Assembly (NCBI RefSeq): GCF_900637205.1
Contig: NZ_LR134355.1
Location: forward strand, 4,774,001 to 4,838,000
Length of the DNA: 64,000 bases
Direction: 5' to 3'
Source of the DNA: Mycolicibacterium chitae
GTDB lineage: Bacteria; Actinomycetota; Actinomycetes; Mycobacteriales; Mycobacteriaceae
Under the pieces are notes generated by a model. It did not search any database and had not been told where the DNA came from. It saw nothing but the letters and a program-made list of their open reading frames with translations. Within the stretch, counting starts at the first letter, position 1, and the number at the start of each line of letters is the position of its first letter. The position numbers were made by a program, and so were the translations under genes. Positions 25,758-33,417 of the stretch are shown in pieces.

Positions 25758-25997
25758 ATGGCTGACAGCAACAGCGGGCCCGCGGAAGGCGTCAAAGGCG
25801 TCGTCGAGGGCGTCAAGGGCAAGGCCAAGGAGGCCGTCGGCGCGATGACCGGCCGCGACGACCTCCAACGCGAGGGCAAGGCCCAGCAGGACAAGGCCGA
25901 GGCCCAGCGCGAGGCGGCGCAGAAGGAGGCCGAGGCCGAGAGCGCCCGGGCCGCCGCCAAGGCCAACGAGGCTCGCGAGAAGGCCGAGCAGGACTAG
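25758..25997 (+). CDS. CsbD-like stress protein
   Basis: A 79-residue, highly charged protein of the CsbD-like family with the repeated motif G-V-x-G-K-A-K-E-A-V-G and TGRDDLQREGKAQQDKA, predicted to be almost wholly helical. GAGAGGAAA lies just upstream of the ATG. CsbD proteins are general-stress proteins (SigB-controlled in Bacillus); mycobacterial relatives are also called microaggregate-binding protein. A paralogue about 70 percent identical lies at 58952-59185. A long GC-rich hairpin (26017-26052) follows the gene. Confidence 0.92.
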   Translation: MADSNSGPAEGVKGVVEGVKGKAKEAVGAMTGRDDLQREGKAQQDKAEAQREAAQKEAEAESARAAAKANEAREKAEQD

Positions 25998-26016
25998 CCC
26001 CTACCGCCGGCTGTGA

Positions 26017-26052
26017 CCGAGGGCCCGCTCCCACGTGGGGGCGGGCCCTCGG
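26017..26052 (+). terminator. strong hairpin terminator after csbD
   Basis: CCGAGGGCCCGC (26017-26028) pairs with GCGGGCCCTCGG (26041-26052), and the central CCCACGTGGG is itself palindromic, so almost the whole 36 nt is self-complementary. There is no U-tract, as is common for actinobacterial terminators. Confidence 0.75.
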
Positions 26053-26061
26053 CGCGCCCGG

Positions 26062-26087
26062 GGTTTCCCGAACCCGCCGCGGGGGTA
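26062..26087 (+). promoter_or_regulatory. consensus SigF promoter before the flavodoxin-like gene
   Basis: GGTTT (26062-26066), exactly 16 nt, then GGGTA (26083-26087): a full match to the mycobacterial SigF consensus. The ATG at 26099 is 11 nt after the -10 element, so transcript and start codon nearly coincide. Confidence 0.7.
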
Positions 26088-26098
26088 GCCGAGGGACC

Positions 26099-26713
26099 AT
26101 GACCGACACTCTCAAGGCGCTGGCCCTGGTCTGCACGCTCAAGCCCAGCCCGGCGCCCTCGAGCAGCGTGTTGATCGCCGAGCACGTCTTCGAGCACCTG
26201 CGCCGACAGGACGTGGACTGCGACACCGTGCGTTGCGTCGACTTCGACATCGCCCCGGGCGTGGAACCCGACATGGGCGGCGGCGACCAGTGGCCGCAGA
26301 TCCGGACCAAGGTGCTCGACGCGGACATCCTGCTGATCAGCACCCCGGTGTGGCTCGGGCATCCCTCGAGCATCACCCAGCGGGTCCTGGAACGCCTCGA
26401 CGCCGAACTGTCCAACACCGACGACGCCGACCGGCCCGCGCTGGCGGGCAAGGTGGCCATCGTCAGCGTCGTGGGCAACGAGGACGGCGCGCACAAGGTG
26501 ATCGCCGACGTGTTGCAGGGCCTCAACGACGTGGGCTACAGCGTCCCGGCGCAGGGCAGCACCTACTGGAACGGGCGGGCCATGGATTCGGTGGACTACA
26601 ACGATCTCGACGAGGTGCCCGACCCGGTGGCCTCGGCGACCGCGGCCGCGGCCCGCAACGCCGCGCATCTGGCCCGACAACTCAAGGCCACCAAATACCC
26701 GGCCTACCAATGA
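26099..26713 (+). CDS. flavodoxin-fold NAD(P)H-dependent reductase-like protein
   Basis: A 204-residue protein with a flavodoxin-like fold. ALVCTLKPSPAPSSSVLIAEHV (residues ~8-29) resembles the phosphate-binding loop of FMN reductases, and LLISTPVWLGHPSSITQRVLERLD (~77-100) is the second flavin-contacting loop. It probably binds FMN and reduces small quinones or similar molecules in the cytosol. A consensus SigF promoter precedes it and a UsfY-like gene follows 27 nt later, so it likely belongs to the stress regulon. Confidence 0.82.
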   Translation: MTDTLKALALVCTLKPSPAPSSSVLIAEHVFEHLRRQDVDCDTVRCVDFDIAPGVEPDMGGGDQWPQIRTKVLDADILLISTPVWLGHPSSITQRVLERLDAELSNTDDADRPALAGKVAIVSVVGNEDGAHKVIADVLQGLNDVGYSVPAQGSTYWNGRAMDSVDYNDLDEVPDPVASATAAAARNAAHLARQLKATKYPAYQ

Positions 26714-26740
26714 TCTTCGGTTTCGCAGAGAGGATGAACG

Positions 26741-27052
26741 ATGGGTGACACCGCCAAGGACCCTGTTGACCACGCCCGCACCACGCGTCCCCGCGCCGGG
26801 GAGGCCATGAAGGACGGCACCAACCTGCCCGGCATGGTCGTGACCGCGCTCGGTGTGGTCGCGACGGTGGTCTGTCTGTTCCTGTTCGCCGCGGGGAATT
26901 CGACCGCCGGCGTCGTGGCCGCCGTCGCGGCGGTGGTCCTGCTCGCGGCCGGGCTGGGCTGGCTGTACCTGTCCAAGCGCCGGGTCCGCCAGTTGCACGA
27001 CGAGTGGCGCGAGGACCACCCCGAAGCGGACACGCCACCGCTGACGAACTGA
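26741..27052 (+). CDS. UsfY-like small membrane protein
   Basis: A 103-residue protein whose N-terminus (MGDTAKDPVDHARTTRPRAG) carries the DPVDH-x-RTTRP-x-AGE pattern I associate with UsfY, encoded next to sigF in M. tuberculosis. Two hydrophobic helices (~32-50 and ~55-76) form a membrane hairpin, and the C-terminus is charged. AGAGAGGA lies before the ATG. Function is unknown; association with SigF-type stress genes fits the local promoters. Identification is from remembered sequence pattern. Confidence 0.72.
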   Translation: MGDTAKDPVDHARTTRPRAGEAMKDGTNLPGMVVTALGVVATVVCLFLFAAGNSTAGVVAAVAAVVLLAAGLGWLYLSKRRVRQLHDEWREDHPEADTPPLTN

Positions 27053-27068
27053 GTCGTCCCGAACTGCG

Positions 27069-27212
27069 TCAGTCCGGCGGTTCCTGCACCTGCCCGGAGG
27101 ATTCCGGGTCGGGCAGGTCCTCGTCGGGTGTCTTGTCGGCCTGCTCGACGCGGCGCTGCTGCGCCTTGTCGTCGTCGCCCTCGTCGTCGTAAATTCCACG
27201 TCCGCGCGGCAT
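27069..27212 (-). CDS. tiny acidic protein, unknown function
   Basis: A 47-residue very acidic protein (MPRGRGIYDDEGDDDKAQ at the start, many Asp/Glu/Pro). A perfect AAGGAGG ribosome site lies 6 nt before the ATG at 27212. It is divergent from the Rho_N-domain gene and the shared region carries overlapping SigF-like promoters. Probably disordered; no function known to me. Confidence 0.7.
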   Translation of the reverse strand: MPRGRGIYDDEGDDDKAQQRRVEQADKTPDEDLPDPESSGQVQEPPD

Positions 27213-27244
27213 CTCGTCCTCCTTCGTAGGGTCGCCCCCCGATA

Positions 27245-27275
27245 TACCCGGTTTTGGCCGCCCGAACCCCGGGCA
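27245..27275. promoter_or_regulatory. overlapping divergent SigF-like promoters
   Basis: Rightward: GGTTT (27250-27254), 16 nt, GGGCA (27271-27275), one mismatch. Leftward: GGGTT (complement of 27265-27269), 15 nt, GGGTA (complement of 27245-27249), one mismatch. The two share the same DNA and point at the small genes on either side. Confidence 0.5.
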
Positions 27276-27319
27276 CCCTGTGCGGAAGCAGCACCGCAAC
27301 AGATCGGAGGGCAGTGACG

Positions 27320-27577
27320 ATGCCGAATTCGTCGATCAAGAACGAAAAGATGTACGAGGACCTGCGCGAGGAGGGCAACTCCAAGGAGAAGGCCGCGCGC
27401 ATCTCGAACGCGGCAGCAGCCCGCGGGAAGTCCGCCGTCGGCCGCAAGGGCGGCAAGTCCGGCTCCTACGACGACTGGACGGTGCCCGAACTCAAGAAGC
27501 GGGCCAAGGAACTGGGGATGTCGGGCTATTCGGATCTGACCAAGAACAAACTCGTCGCCAAGCTGCGCAACCACTGA
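27320..27577 (+). CDS. small protein with Rho N-terminal-like (SAP-type) domain
   Basis: An 85-residue basic protein. The first half (MPNSSIKNEKMYEDLREEGN, then KEKAARISNAAAARGK) is a lysine-rich segment; the second half (~50-85), with WTVPELKKRAKELGMSGYSDLTKNKLVAKLR, matches the Rho_N/SAP-like helix-extended-helix fold that binds nucleic acid. A GGAGGG site precedes the ATG. It is probably a nucleoid- or RNA-binding stress protein, which is inferred from charge and fold. Confidence 0.8.
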   Translation: MPNSSIKNEKMYEDLREEGNSKEKAARISNAAAARGKSAVGRKGGKSGSYDDWTVPELKKRAKELGMSGYSDLTKNKLVAKLRNH

Positions 27578-27606
27578 CCGCAGCGAAGCATCGAAGGAGG
27601 AGCGCC

Positions 27607-27774
27607 ATGACCCCGGAGAACCGCGAGTCCGAGACCGATGTCGAGCCCGATCCCAAGGTGGCACGGTCGCGGGCCGGGAAGGACGAGGACGGCGCCTATG
27701 TCGGCCGGGCGTCCTCCGACGACGACTTCGACGCGGGCGAGACCGGCGCCGAGGCGCGCAGTCGCCGCGACTGA
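27607..27774 (+). CDS. tiny charged protein, unknown function
   Basis: A 55-residue hydrophilic protein rich in Asp, Glu and Arg, with AAGGAGG placed 7 nt before the ATG at 27607. It follows the Rho_N-domain gene by 29 nt and probably shares its transcript. Composition suggests intrinsic disorder. No family recognised. Confidence 0.65.
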   Translation: MTPENRESETDVEPDPKVARSRAGKDEDGAYVGRASSDDDFDAGETGAEARSRRD

Positions 27775-27784
27775 GCCCCGCGAC

Positions 27785-28543
27785 TCACGCGATGTCGACC
27801 ACCAACGGACGATGATCCGACAACGGCGCCGCCGGGGCGGCACAGCGCATGCTCCGCAGCCCGGCCGCGTCGGTGAGGATGTGATCCAACTGCCGGCGCG
27901 GGGCCTCGGCCGGGAACGTCTCCGCGCGGGCCAGGGGGCGCATGCCGGACCATCGCCGCGCCGTCGACGGCACCATGTTCAGATCGCCGGCGAGCAGGCG
28001 GGGGCCGGGCAGTTCGCGCATGGTCCGCACCAGTTTGCGCAGCTGCCAACGGTTGGCCCCGGGGATGAACGACAGGTGTGCGGTGGCCACCGACAGCGGC
28101 CCCAGCGGCGTGTCCAGCCGGGCGATCACCGCGGTGCGCGGTTCCTCCTCGACCAGCGCCACGCGGTTGGGCTGCCGCAGAAACATCGGGACCCGCACGG
28201 GCATTCGCGGCAGCCGCACCACCCGCCAATCGCTGACCGGGTACCGCGTGAGCAAGGCGATCCCGTACGCCGCGGTGCCCGGTTGTTCGGCGCCGGTGGC
28301 CGCCATCCAGGTGGCGCCCGGGGTCCCGGCGATGGCCGCGACGAACCGGTGCGCGACGGCCCCCATGGCCTCGGCGGCCACCGCGGTCAGGTCCGCCCGG
28401 TGCGAACGGTGCTGATGCAGATCGACCTCCTGCAACGCCAACACATCCGGGTCGAGTTGCTCGACGCAGGCGCGCAACCGGTCCGGGTGCACGCCGTCGC
28501 CGACCGTGCGGCCGTGCAGGATGTTGAACGTCGCGACTCTCAT
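27785..28543 (-). CDS. endonuclease/exonuclease/phosphatase family protein
   Basis: A 252-residue EEP-superfamily metal-dependent phosphodiesterase. Motifs in order: TFNILHG (Asn7), LALQEVD (Glu42), the GDLNMVP motif (~195) and the terminal SDHRPLVVDIA with Asp-His. The set supports a Mg-dependent hydrolase acting on a phosphodiester (DNA, lipid or nucleotide). No signal peptide is seen, so it should be cytosolic. It converges on the tiny protein gene (10-nt gap). Substrate unknown. Confidence 0.9.
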   Translation of the reverse strand: MRVATFNILHGRTVGDGVHPDRLRACVEQLDPDVLALQEVDLHQHRSHRADLTAVAAEAMGAVAHRFVAAIAGTPGATWMAATGAEQPGTAAYGIALLTRYPVSDWRVVRLPRMPVRVPMFLRQPNRVALVEEEPRTAVIARLDTPLGPLSVATAHLSFIPGANRWQLRKLVRTMRELPGPRLLAGDLNMVPSTARRWSGMRPLARAETFPAEAPRRQLDHILTDAAGLRSMRCAAPAAPLSDHRPLVVDIA

Positions 28544-28590
28544 AGCCCCTCTCATTGCCCCCGACTACCCACTTCCCGGCGGAGCCGATC

Positions 28591-29157
28591 ATGACCGACG
28601 CCGACAACCACGCGCTGCGCGAGGCCCTGCGCGGTGCGGCCTCGGCGCTCAAGGCGCATGGCCCGCCCTTCGCCCTGGCGGGCAGCTACGGGCTGTGGGC
28701 CTACGGCGCGCCCGAACCGGTGCACGACGTCGATTTCGTGGTGGCCGAGTCCGACACCGAGGCCGCCGCAAAGACCCTCGACGAGGCCGGCTTCGTCGTC
28801 GAGCGGCCACCGGAGGACTGGCTGTTCAAGGCGCACCCGCCGGAGGCCCCCGAGGTCACCGTCGACATCCTGCACCGGGTGAACGGCAGCCCGATCGGTC
28901 CCGCCGAACTCGCCGAGGCACAGCTTCGCGACGTGCTGGCCATCCGGATGCCGGTGCTGCCGCCCAGCGCCATCCTGGTGCAGAAACTGCGCGCGCTCGG
29001 CGAGCACGACTGCGACCTCGCCGCGCTGCTCCCGGCGACCCGCGCCATCCGCGAACACCTGGACTGGGAGCGCATCGAGACCGACACGGACGAAAATCCC
29101 TACGCCGCAGCCTTTCTACTACTCGCGCAGCGGCTCGGGCTGCGCGACAAGTCGTGA
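28591..29157 (+). CDS. nucleotidyltransferase-fold protein
   Basis: A 188-residue protein with the minimal nucleotidyltransferase pattern: FALAGSYGLWAYGAPEPVHDVDFVV (~29-53), where GS and D-x-D (HDVD) form the metal site, and a third carboxylate in VTVDIL. This resembles AbiEii-like or minor NTase proteins. It is divergent from the EEP-family gene with 47 nt between them. No partner toxin/antitoxin gene is seen beside it. Function unknown. Confidence 0.8.
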   Translation: MTDADNHALREALRGAASALKAHGPPFALAGSYGLWAYGAPEPVHDVDFVVAESDTEAAAKTLDEAGFVVERPPEDWLFKAHPPEAPEVTVDILHRVNGSPIGPAELAEAQLRDVLAIRMPVLPPSAILVQKLRALGEHDCDLAALLPATRAIREHLDWERIETDTDENPYAAAFLLLAQRLGLRDKS

Positions 29158-29161
29158 GGCG

Positions 29162-30343
29162 TCAGGACGTTCGGGCGTTCGGCGTTGGCCCGGCGGCCCC
29201 CACCGCGACGATCAGCTGCGCCACCGCGGCCACGACGAGCACCCACAGCGCGGGTGTCCATGACGAGGTCCATTCGTGCAGCAGACCCGCCGCGAACGGC
29301 CCCACCGCGGCCAGCAGATAGCCGCCGGCGTTGGCCATCGCCGAGAGCCCGGCCGCGGTGCGGGCATCCACCGCGTGGTGGGCCATCAACTGCAGCGCCA
29401 CCGCCAGCGCCCCGGCACTGCCCGGCGCGGCCAGCAGCAGCCACAGCAATGCGCTGCCGTCGGTCAGCACCAACCCCAGCGCACCCACCAGCATCGGGAT
29501 GCTGACGCCCAGGGTCACCATCAGGTAGCGGCCGGTGCGGTGCAGCAGCCAGCTCGCGATCAGCCCGAACGGCGCCCCCACCAACTGGTACAGCAGCAGG
29601 TGCAGCGCGGCGTCCTCGGTGGCCACGCCCCGGCTGATCTCGATGCTGGGCATCCAGTTCACCACCAGATAGAAGGTCAGCGACTGCAGCCCCATGAACC
29701 CGGTGACCGCCCACGCCACCGGCGAACGCAGTTGACTTGTCCGGCGCGGCTGCGGCCCCAGGAACGTCTCCCCCGGTTCCTCGCGGCGCAGGAACCACAC
29801 GCCCGCGACCAACGCGGGCGGGACGGCCCACAGCAGCAGCGTGCGCCGCCAGTCCCCGGTGAGGTCGGTGAAGGCGATCGCCAGCCCGGAGCCCAACCCG
29901 GCAAAGGTGCTGATCACCAAGGCATTTGCGCCGGAGGCGAGCGCGGCGTGGCGGGCGTAGTCGCGCCGGACCAACACCGGGACCAGCACGTTGCCGATCG
30001 CGATGGCCCCGGCCAGCAGGACCGTGCCGACCCACAGTCCCGGGACGCCGGCCACCGAGCGCACCACGATGCCCACCACGAGGGTCAGCGCCATCCACCG
30101 CGCGACGGCGGCGGGTCCGCCGTAGCGCAGCGCGATCGCCGCGAACGGCGCCACCACGGCGAACAGCAACAGCGGCAGCGAGCCCAACAGACCCAGGCTG
30201 CCGTAGCTCAGCCCCGTCGTCGCGTTGATATCGGGCAGCAACGGGCCGATCGCGGTGATCGCCGGGCGCAGGCAGGAAGCCAGCCCGAAGATCGAGATGG
30301 CGACCAGCGCCGTCGTGCCGAAGGAGCGGGAGGCGGTGCTCAC
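29162..30343 (-). CDS. MFS transporter of the CynX/NimT type
   Basis: A 393-residue major-facilitator protein from a GTG start with 12 predicted helices. ISIFGLASCLRPAITAIGPLLPDI at the N-terminus is characteristic of the CynX/NimT (cyanate/2-nitroimidazole) permease subfamily. It would move a small solute across the inner membrane, with direction and substrate unknown. It sits 15 nt downstream of a nitroreductase gene on the same strand, so the pair may handle nitro-compounds together; this is only context. Confidence 0.9.
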   Translation of the reverse strand: MSTASRSFGTTALVAISIFGLASCLRPAITAIGPLLPDINATTGLSYGSLGLLGSLPLLLFAVVAPFAAIALRYGGPAAVARWMALTLVVGIVVRSVAGVPGLWVGTVLLAGAIAIGNVLVPVLVRRDYARHAALASGANALVISTFAGLGSGLAIAFTDLTGDWRRTLLLWAVPPALVAGVWFLRREEPGETFLGPQPRRTSQLRSPVAWAVTGFMGLQSLTFYLVVNWMPSIEISRGVATEDAALHLLLYQLVGAPFGLIASWLLHRTGRYLMVTLGVSIPMLVGALGLVLTDGSALLWLLLAAPGSAGALAVALQLMAHHAVDARTAAGLSAMANAGGYLLAAVGPFAAGLLHEWTSSWTPALWVLVVAAVAQLIVAVGAAGPTPNARTS

Positions 30344-30358
30344 CGCGGGGCGCCGTGG

Positions 30359-30883
30359 CTAGCCGGAATTCCAGTGGCCACGGTGGACCACCTCGTCGAA
30401 CGGTCGGCGGTCGGGCTTGCGGATCGGTGCCAGCGGCCGGTCCGCCGGGTGCCCGACGCCGAGCATGTACGCGACCACCCGGTCCTCCGGGATGCCCAGG
30501 ATGGCCCGGGCCTTGTCCTGATCACCCACCGACGAATGTCCGGTCCCCACACCGAGGTCGGCGGCCGCGATGGCCATCGCCATCGCCGCCTGGCCCAGGT
30601 CGAACCGGTCGGTGACCTTGCGGCGCTCATCCGGCGGTACCGGGGTCACCAGGACGATGGCCGCGGGGGCGCCGGCGATGTGCTTGGCGCCCTGCCAGAC
30701 CGTCGAGAGTTCCTGCAGTTTGGCCGGATCGGTGACGATCACGAAATCCCACGGCTGCCGGTTCTGCGCCGACGGCGCGCGCCAGCCGGCCTCGGCGATC
30801 CGCAGCAGATCGTCGTCGGCGACCGGATCCGGCCGGTAGGTCCGCACGTTCCGGCGGGCTCGCAGCGCATCCCAGGTTTCCAT
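30359..30883 (-). CDS. nitroreductase family protein
   Basis: A 174-residue FMN-dependent nitroreductase-fold protein. RRNVRTYRPDPV (residues 10-21) and WRAPSAQNRQPWDFVIV (~34-50) are the standard flavin-binding elements. It is shorter than many nitroreductases but complete for the small subfamily. It probably reduces nitro groups, quinones or flavin-like substrates with NAD(P)H. It lies just ahead of the CynX/NimT-type transporter. Confidence 0.9.
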   Translation of the reverse strand: METWDALRARRNVRTYRPDPVADDDLLRIAEAGWRAPSAQNRQPWDFVIVTDPAKLQELSTVWQGAKHIAGAPAAIVLVTPVPPDERRKVTDRFDLGQAAMAMAIAAADLGVGTGHSSVGDQDKARAILGIPEDRVVAYMLGVGHPADRPLAPIRKPDRRPFDEVVHRGHWNSG

Positions 30884-30923
30884 GACTACCGAACTCTCCG
30901 TTCCTCAGTGCCGGTCCCGACCC

Positions 30924-31877
30924 TCACAGGTCCAGGACCAGACGCGGCGTGCGTGCTCGTGACACACAGATCATCATGCAGTCATTGGCGCTTCTTTGCT
31001 CCGCGGTCAGTACCGAGTCGCGGTGATCGGGTTCGCCGTCGAGCACCGCGGTCTCGCAGCTTCCGCACGTGCCCTCCGCGCAGGAGTACAGCGGGTCGAC
31101 GCCGGCCTCCTCGACCACCTCGAGGATCGAGCGGCCCGGCGGCACGGTCAAAGTCAGTCCGCTGCCGACCAGTTCGATCTCGAAGGCCTCGGCGCGCACC
31201 GGTTCGGTCAGCGGCTTGGCGACGAACCGCTCGACGTGCAGCGAGCCGAGCGGCCAGGCCGCGCAGCGTTGTTCGACGGCGGCCAGTAGCGCCTCGGGGC
31301 CGCAGCAGTACACCAGCGTGTCCGGGCGCGGCCGGCCCAGCAGCGCCTCGAGATCCAGCAGCCCGGTCTCGTCGCTCGGGTTCACCGAGACCCGCTCGCC
31401 GTGTGACTCGAGTTCGTCCAGGAACGCCATGGTCGCGCGGGAGCGGCCGCCGTAGGCCAGCTGCCAGTCCGCACCGGCGCTGCCCGCCGCGGCGATCATC
31501 GGCAGGATCGGCGTGATACCGATGCCGCCGGCGATGAACAGATAGCGCGGCGACGCGATCAGCGGGAAGTTGTTGCGCGGACCACGGATTCGCACCGTGT
31601 CCCCGACCTGCAGGACCTCGTGCACCCGCTGGGATCCACCGCGGCTGCACGGTTCGCGCAGCACCCCCAGGCGCCACCGCCGGGTGTCGGCGGGGGCCCC
31701 GCACAGCGAGTACTGGCGGACGGTGTCGTCGTCGAGGATCAGGTCGACGTGCGCCCCGGGGGTCCACTCGGGAAACGGGGTGCCGTCGGGCCGAGTCAGC
31801 GTCAGCGCCGCCACGCCGAGGGCCGGCGCGGTCTTGGCCGCCACCCGGGCGTCGAACTCGGGTTCCTGCTGCGTCAT
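30924..31877 (-). CDS. VanB/PDR-type oxygenase reductase
   Basis: A 317-residue phthalate-dioxygenase-reductase-like protein with a flavin (FNR) domain (~10-105), an NAD-binding domain (~110-225, with IAGGIGITPILPM) and a C-terminal plant-type 2Fe-2S ferredoxin (~235-317) whose cysteines lie in SCAEGTCGSCET and a final C near 307. It would pass electrons from NAD(P)H through FMN to a Rieske oxygenase. The only Rieske gene in the window (43098-44090) lies 12 kb away in the same island and is the likely partner. It ends a five-gene operon with cyclase, CoxG, CMD and quinone oxidoreductase. Confidence 0.93.
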   Translation of the reverse strand: MTQQEPEFDARVAAKTAPALGVAALTLTRPDGTPFPEWTPGAHVDLILDDDTVRQYSLCGAPADTRRWRLGVLREPCSRGGSQRVHEVLQVGDTVRIRGPRNNFPLIASPRYLFIAGGIGITPILPMIAAAGSAGADWQLAYGGRSRATMAFLDELESHGERVSVNPSDETGLLDLEALLGRPRPDTLVYCCGPEALLAAVEQRCAAWPLGSLHVERFVAKPLTEPVRAEAFEIELVGSGLTLTVPPGRSILEVVEEAGVDPLYSCAEGTCGSCETAVLDGEPDHRDSVLTAEQRSANDCMMICVSRARTPRLVLDL

Positions 31878-31883
31878 CTCGGG

Positions 31884-32837
31884 TTACGGGACGAGCAGCA
31901 ATTTGCCGACGGTGGACCGGGATTCGAGGGCGTCCCAGGCCTCGGCCACCTCGGCCAGCGGAAACTCGCCGCCGATCACCGGCTTGACCAAGCTCCAGGT
32001 CGCCATATCCAGCAGCTGCGCGGCACGACGGGCCACGTCCTGCTCGTCCCCGGAGTAGTCCCGGCCGGCGGTGCGGGTGAGGAAGAACGAGCCGCCGCCG
32101 AGATCCTTGGCGCCGATATCCGCCTCCTGGCCGGACGCGGCACCGTAGAGGACCATGGCCCCGCGGGCCCGTAGCGTGCCCATCAGCGGTTCTGCCACAC
32201 CGGATCCGACGGCGTCGTAGACCGCTGCGACACCGTCGGGGGCGTTCGCCCGGATCTCCGCGACCATGCTGTCGCCATAGGTCACCATGTGGGCGGCACC
32301 TGCACGCACACCGACTTCGACCTTCTCGGGCGTCGACACCACTCCGATGACCCGCGCACCGCGGGCGACCAGGAGTTGGGTGAGCAGCACACCGACCCCA
32401 CCGGCGGCCGCGGTCACCACCGCGGTATCGCCGGCGTACAGCGGCCACGCGTCGTGGCTGAGGTAGTGCGCAGTGGCACCCTGGAACAACAGCGCGGCAG
32501 CCGTCTGGTCTGACACCGCGTCCGGGACGAGCACGAGGGCCGACGCCGGCGCGACAACGACTTCGGCATAGCTGCCCGGCACTTTGGACCAGGCCACCCG
32601 CTGCCCCGGGGCGAGCCCCTCCACGCCAGCGCCGAGCGCTTCGACCACACCGACGCCTTCGGATCCTGGCACGCGATGATCGGCGAGCGGCACCCGTCCT
32701 CGCCGCTGCATGATCTCCCAAAAATTGACGCCGGCGCGGGCCACCCGGACCCGCACCTGCCCGGCCGCCGGTGCCGCGACGTCAACCTCGCGCAGTTGGG
32801 GGGTGAACGTCTCGTCCAGGACTACCTGTCGCGCCAT
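31884..32837 (-). CDS. zinc-free quinone oxidoreductase (MDR family)
   Basis: A 317-residue medium-chain reductase of the quinone oxidoreductase type, from the ATG at 32837. It lacks the zinc-binding Cys/His sets, as expected for the family, and keeps the ADH-like N-terminal fold (GVNFWEIMQRRGRVPL) and the nucleotide-binding loop TAAAGGVGVLLTQL (~147-160). It probably reduces quinones or conjugated carbonyls with NADPH. Gaps of 6 and 13 nt to its neighbours put it in the cyclase-to-reductase operon. Confidence 0.92.
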   Translation of the reverse strand: MARQVVLDETFTPQLREVDVAAPAAGQVRVRVARAGVNFWEIMQRRGRVPLADHRVPGSEGVGVVEALGAGVEGLAPGQRVAWSKVPGSYAEVVVAPASALVLVPDAVSDQTAAALLFQGATAHYLSHDAWPLYAGDTAVVTAAAGGVGVLLTQLLVARGARVIGVVSTPEKVEVGVRAGAAHMVTYGDSMVAEIRANAPDGVAAVYDAVGSGVAEPLMGTLRARGAMVLYGAASGQEADIGAKDLGGGSFFLTRTAGRDYSGDEQDVARRAAQLLDMATWSLVKPVIGGEFPLAEVAEAWDALESRSTVGKLLLVP

Positions 32838-32850
32838 GGTCAACCTCGGT

Positions 32851-33417
32851 TCATTCGGGCACGCCGGTGTCGAACACGGACATCAGTTGCGCCAGTGTTC
32901 GGTAATAGCCGACGAGCGTGGTCAGTTCGATGATCGCCTCGGTGCCGAGGACTTCCGCGTAGCGCGCGTAGTCCTCGTCGGACACCGCGCCTGCGGTCAA
33001 CAGGATGCCGCACAGATCGGCGGCCGCCTGTTCGGCCGCGTCGGCGGAGGTGAAGGTGCCTTGCGAGAGTTGTTCGAGTTCGGCGTCGCTGAAGCCGACG
33101 GCGCGGGCGACGCGCTCGTGGGCCCACCACTCGAACTCCGAGTCCAGGGCCGCGGCCACCAGCAGGATCCCGATCTCTCGGATCCGCGCCGTCAGGCCGG
33201 TGCGGTAGCGGATCGCCGCACCCAGTTGCTGCAGCAGGTCACCGATTCCCGGTGCGTGCAACATGATTCCGAACGGCCCGTTCAGCGAGCCGTCGTCGGC
33301 CACCACGGGAAAGTGCTGCGTGCCCTTGAGTCGATCACCGCCGGTGATGCCGTCGTAGACGACCCGCTGCGCCTCGGTGAGCTCCGCCGGGGTCAGCGAG
33401 CTCAGCCGCCGGCTCAC
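32851..33417 (-). CDS. carboxymuconolactone decarboxylase family protein without CxxC
   Basis: A 188-residue AhpD/CMD-fold protein from a GTG start. The core helix ILLVAAALDSEFEWWAHERVARAVG (~98-122) matches the family, but the Cys-x-x-Cys of redox-active AhpD proteins is absent (SEFEWW in its place). A thiol peroxidase role is unlikely; a lactone or ring-processing or structural role fits the catabolic operon better. The start overlaps the coxG stop by 4 nt. Confidence 0.88.
   Translation of the reverse strand: MSRRLSSLTPAELTEAQRVVYDGITGGDRLKGTQHFPVVADDGSLNGPFGIMLHAPGIGDLLQQLGAAIRYRTGLTARIREIGILLVAAALDSEFEWWAHERVARAVGFSDAELEQLSQGTFTSADAAEQAAADLCGILLTAGAVSDEDYARYAEVLGTEAIIELTTLVGYYRTLAQLMSVFDTGVPE

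Noticed and set aside
26719..26746. SigF promoter directly before the UsfY-like gene
   Set aside because: GGTTT and GGGTG are separated by 19 nt, outside the accepted 15-17, and the gene is 27 nt after the flavodoxin gene, so co-transcription is simpler.
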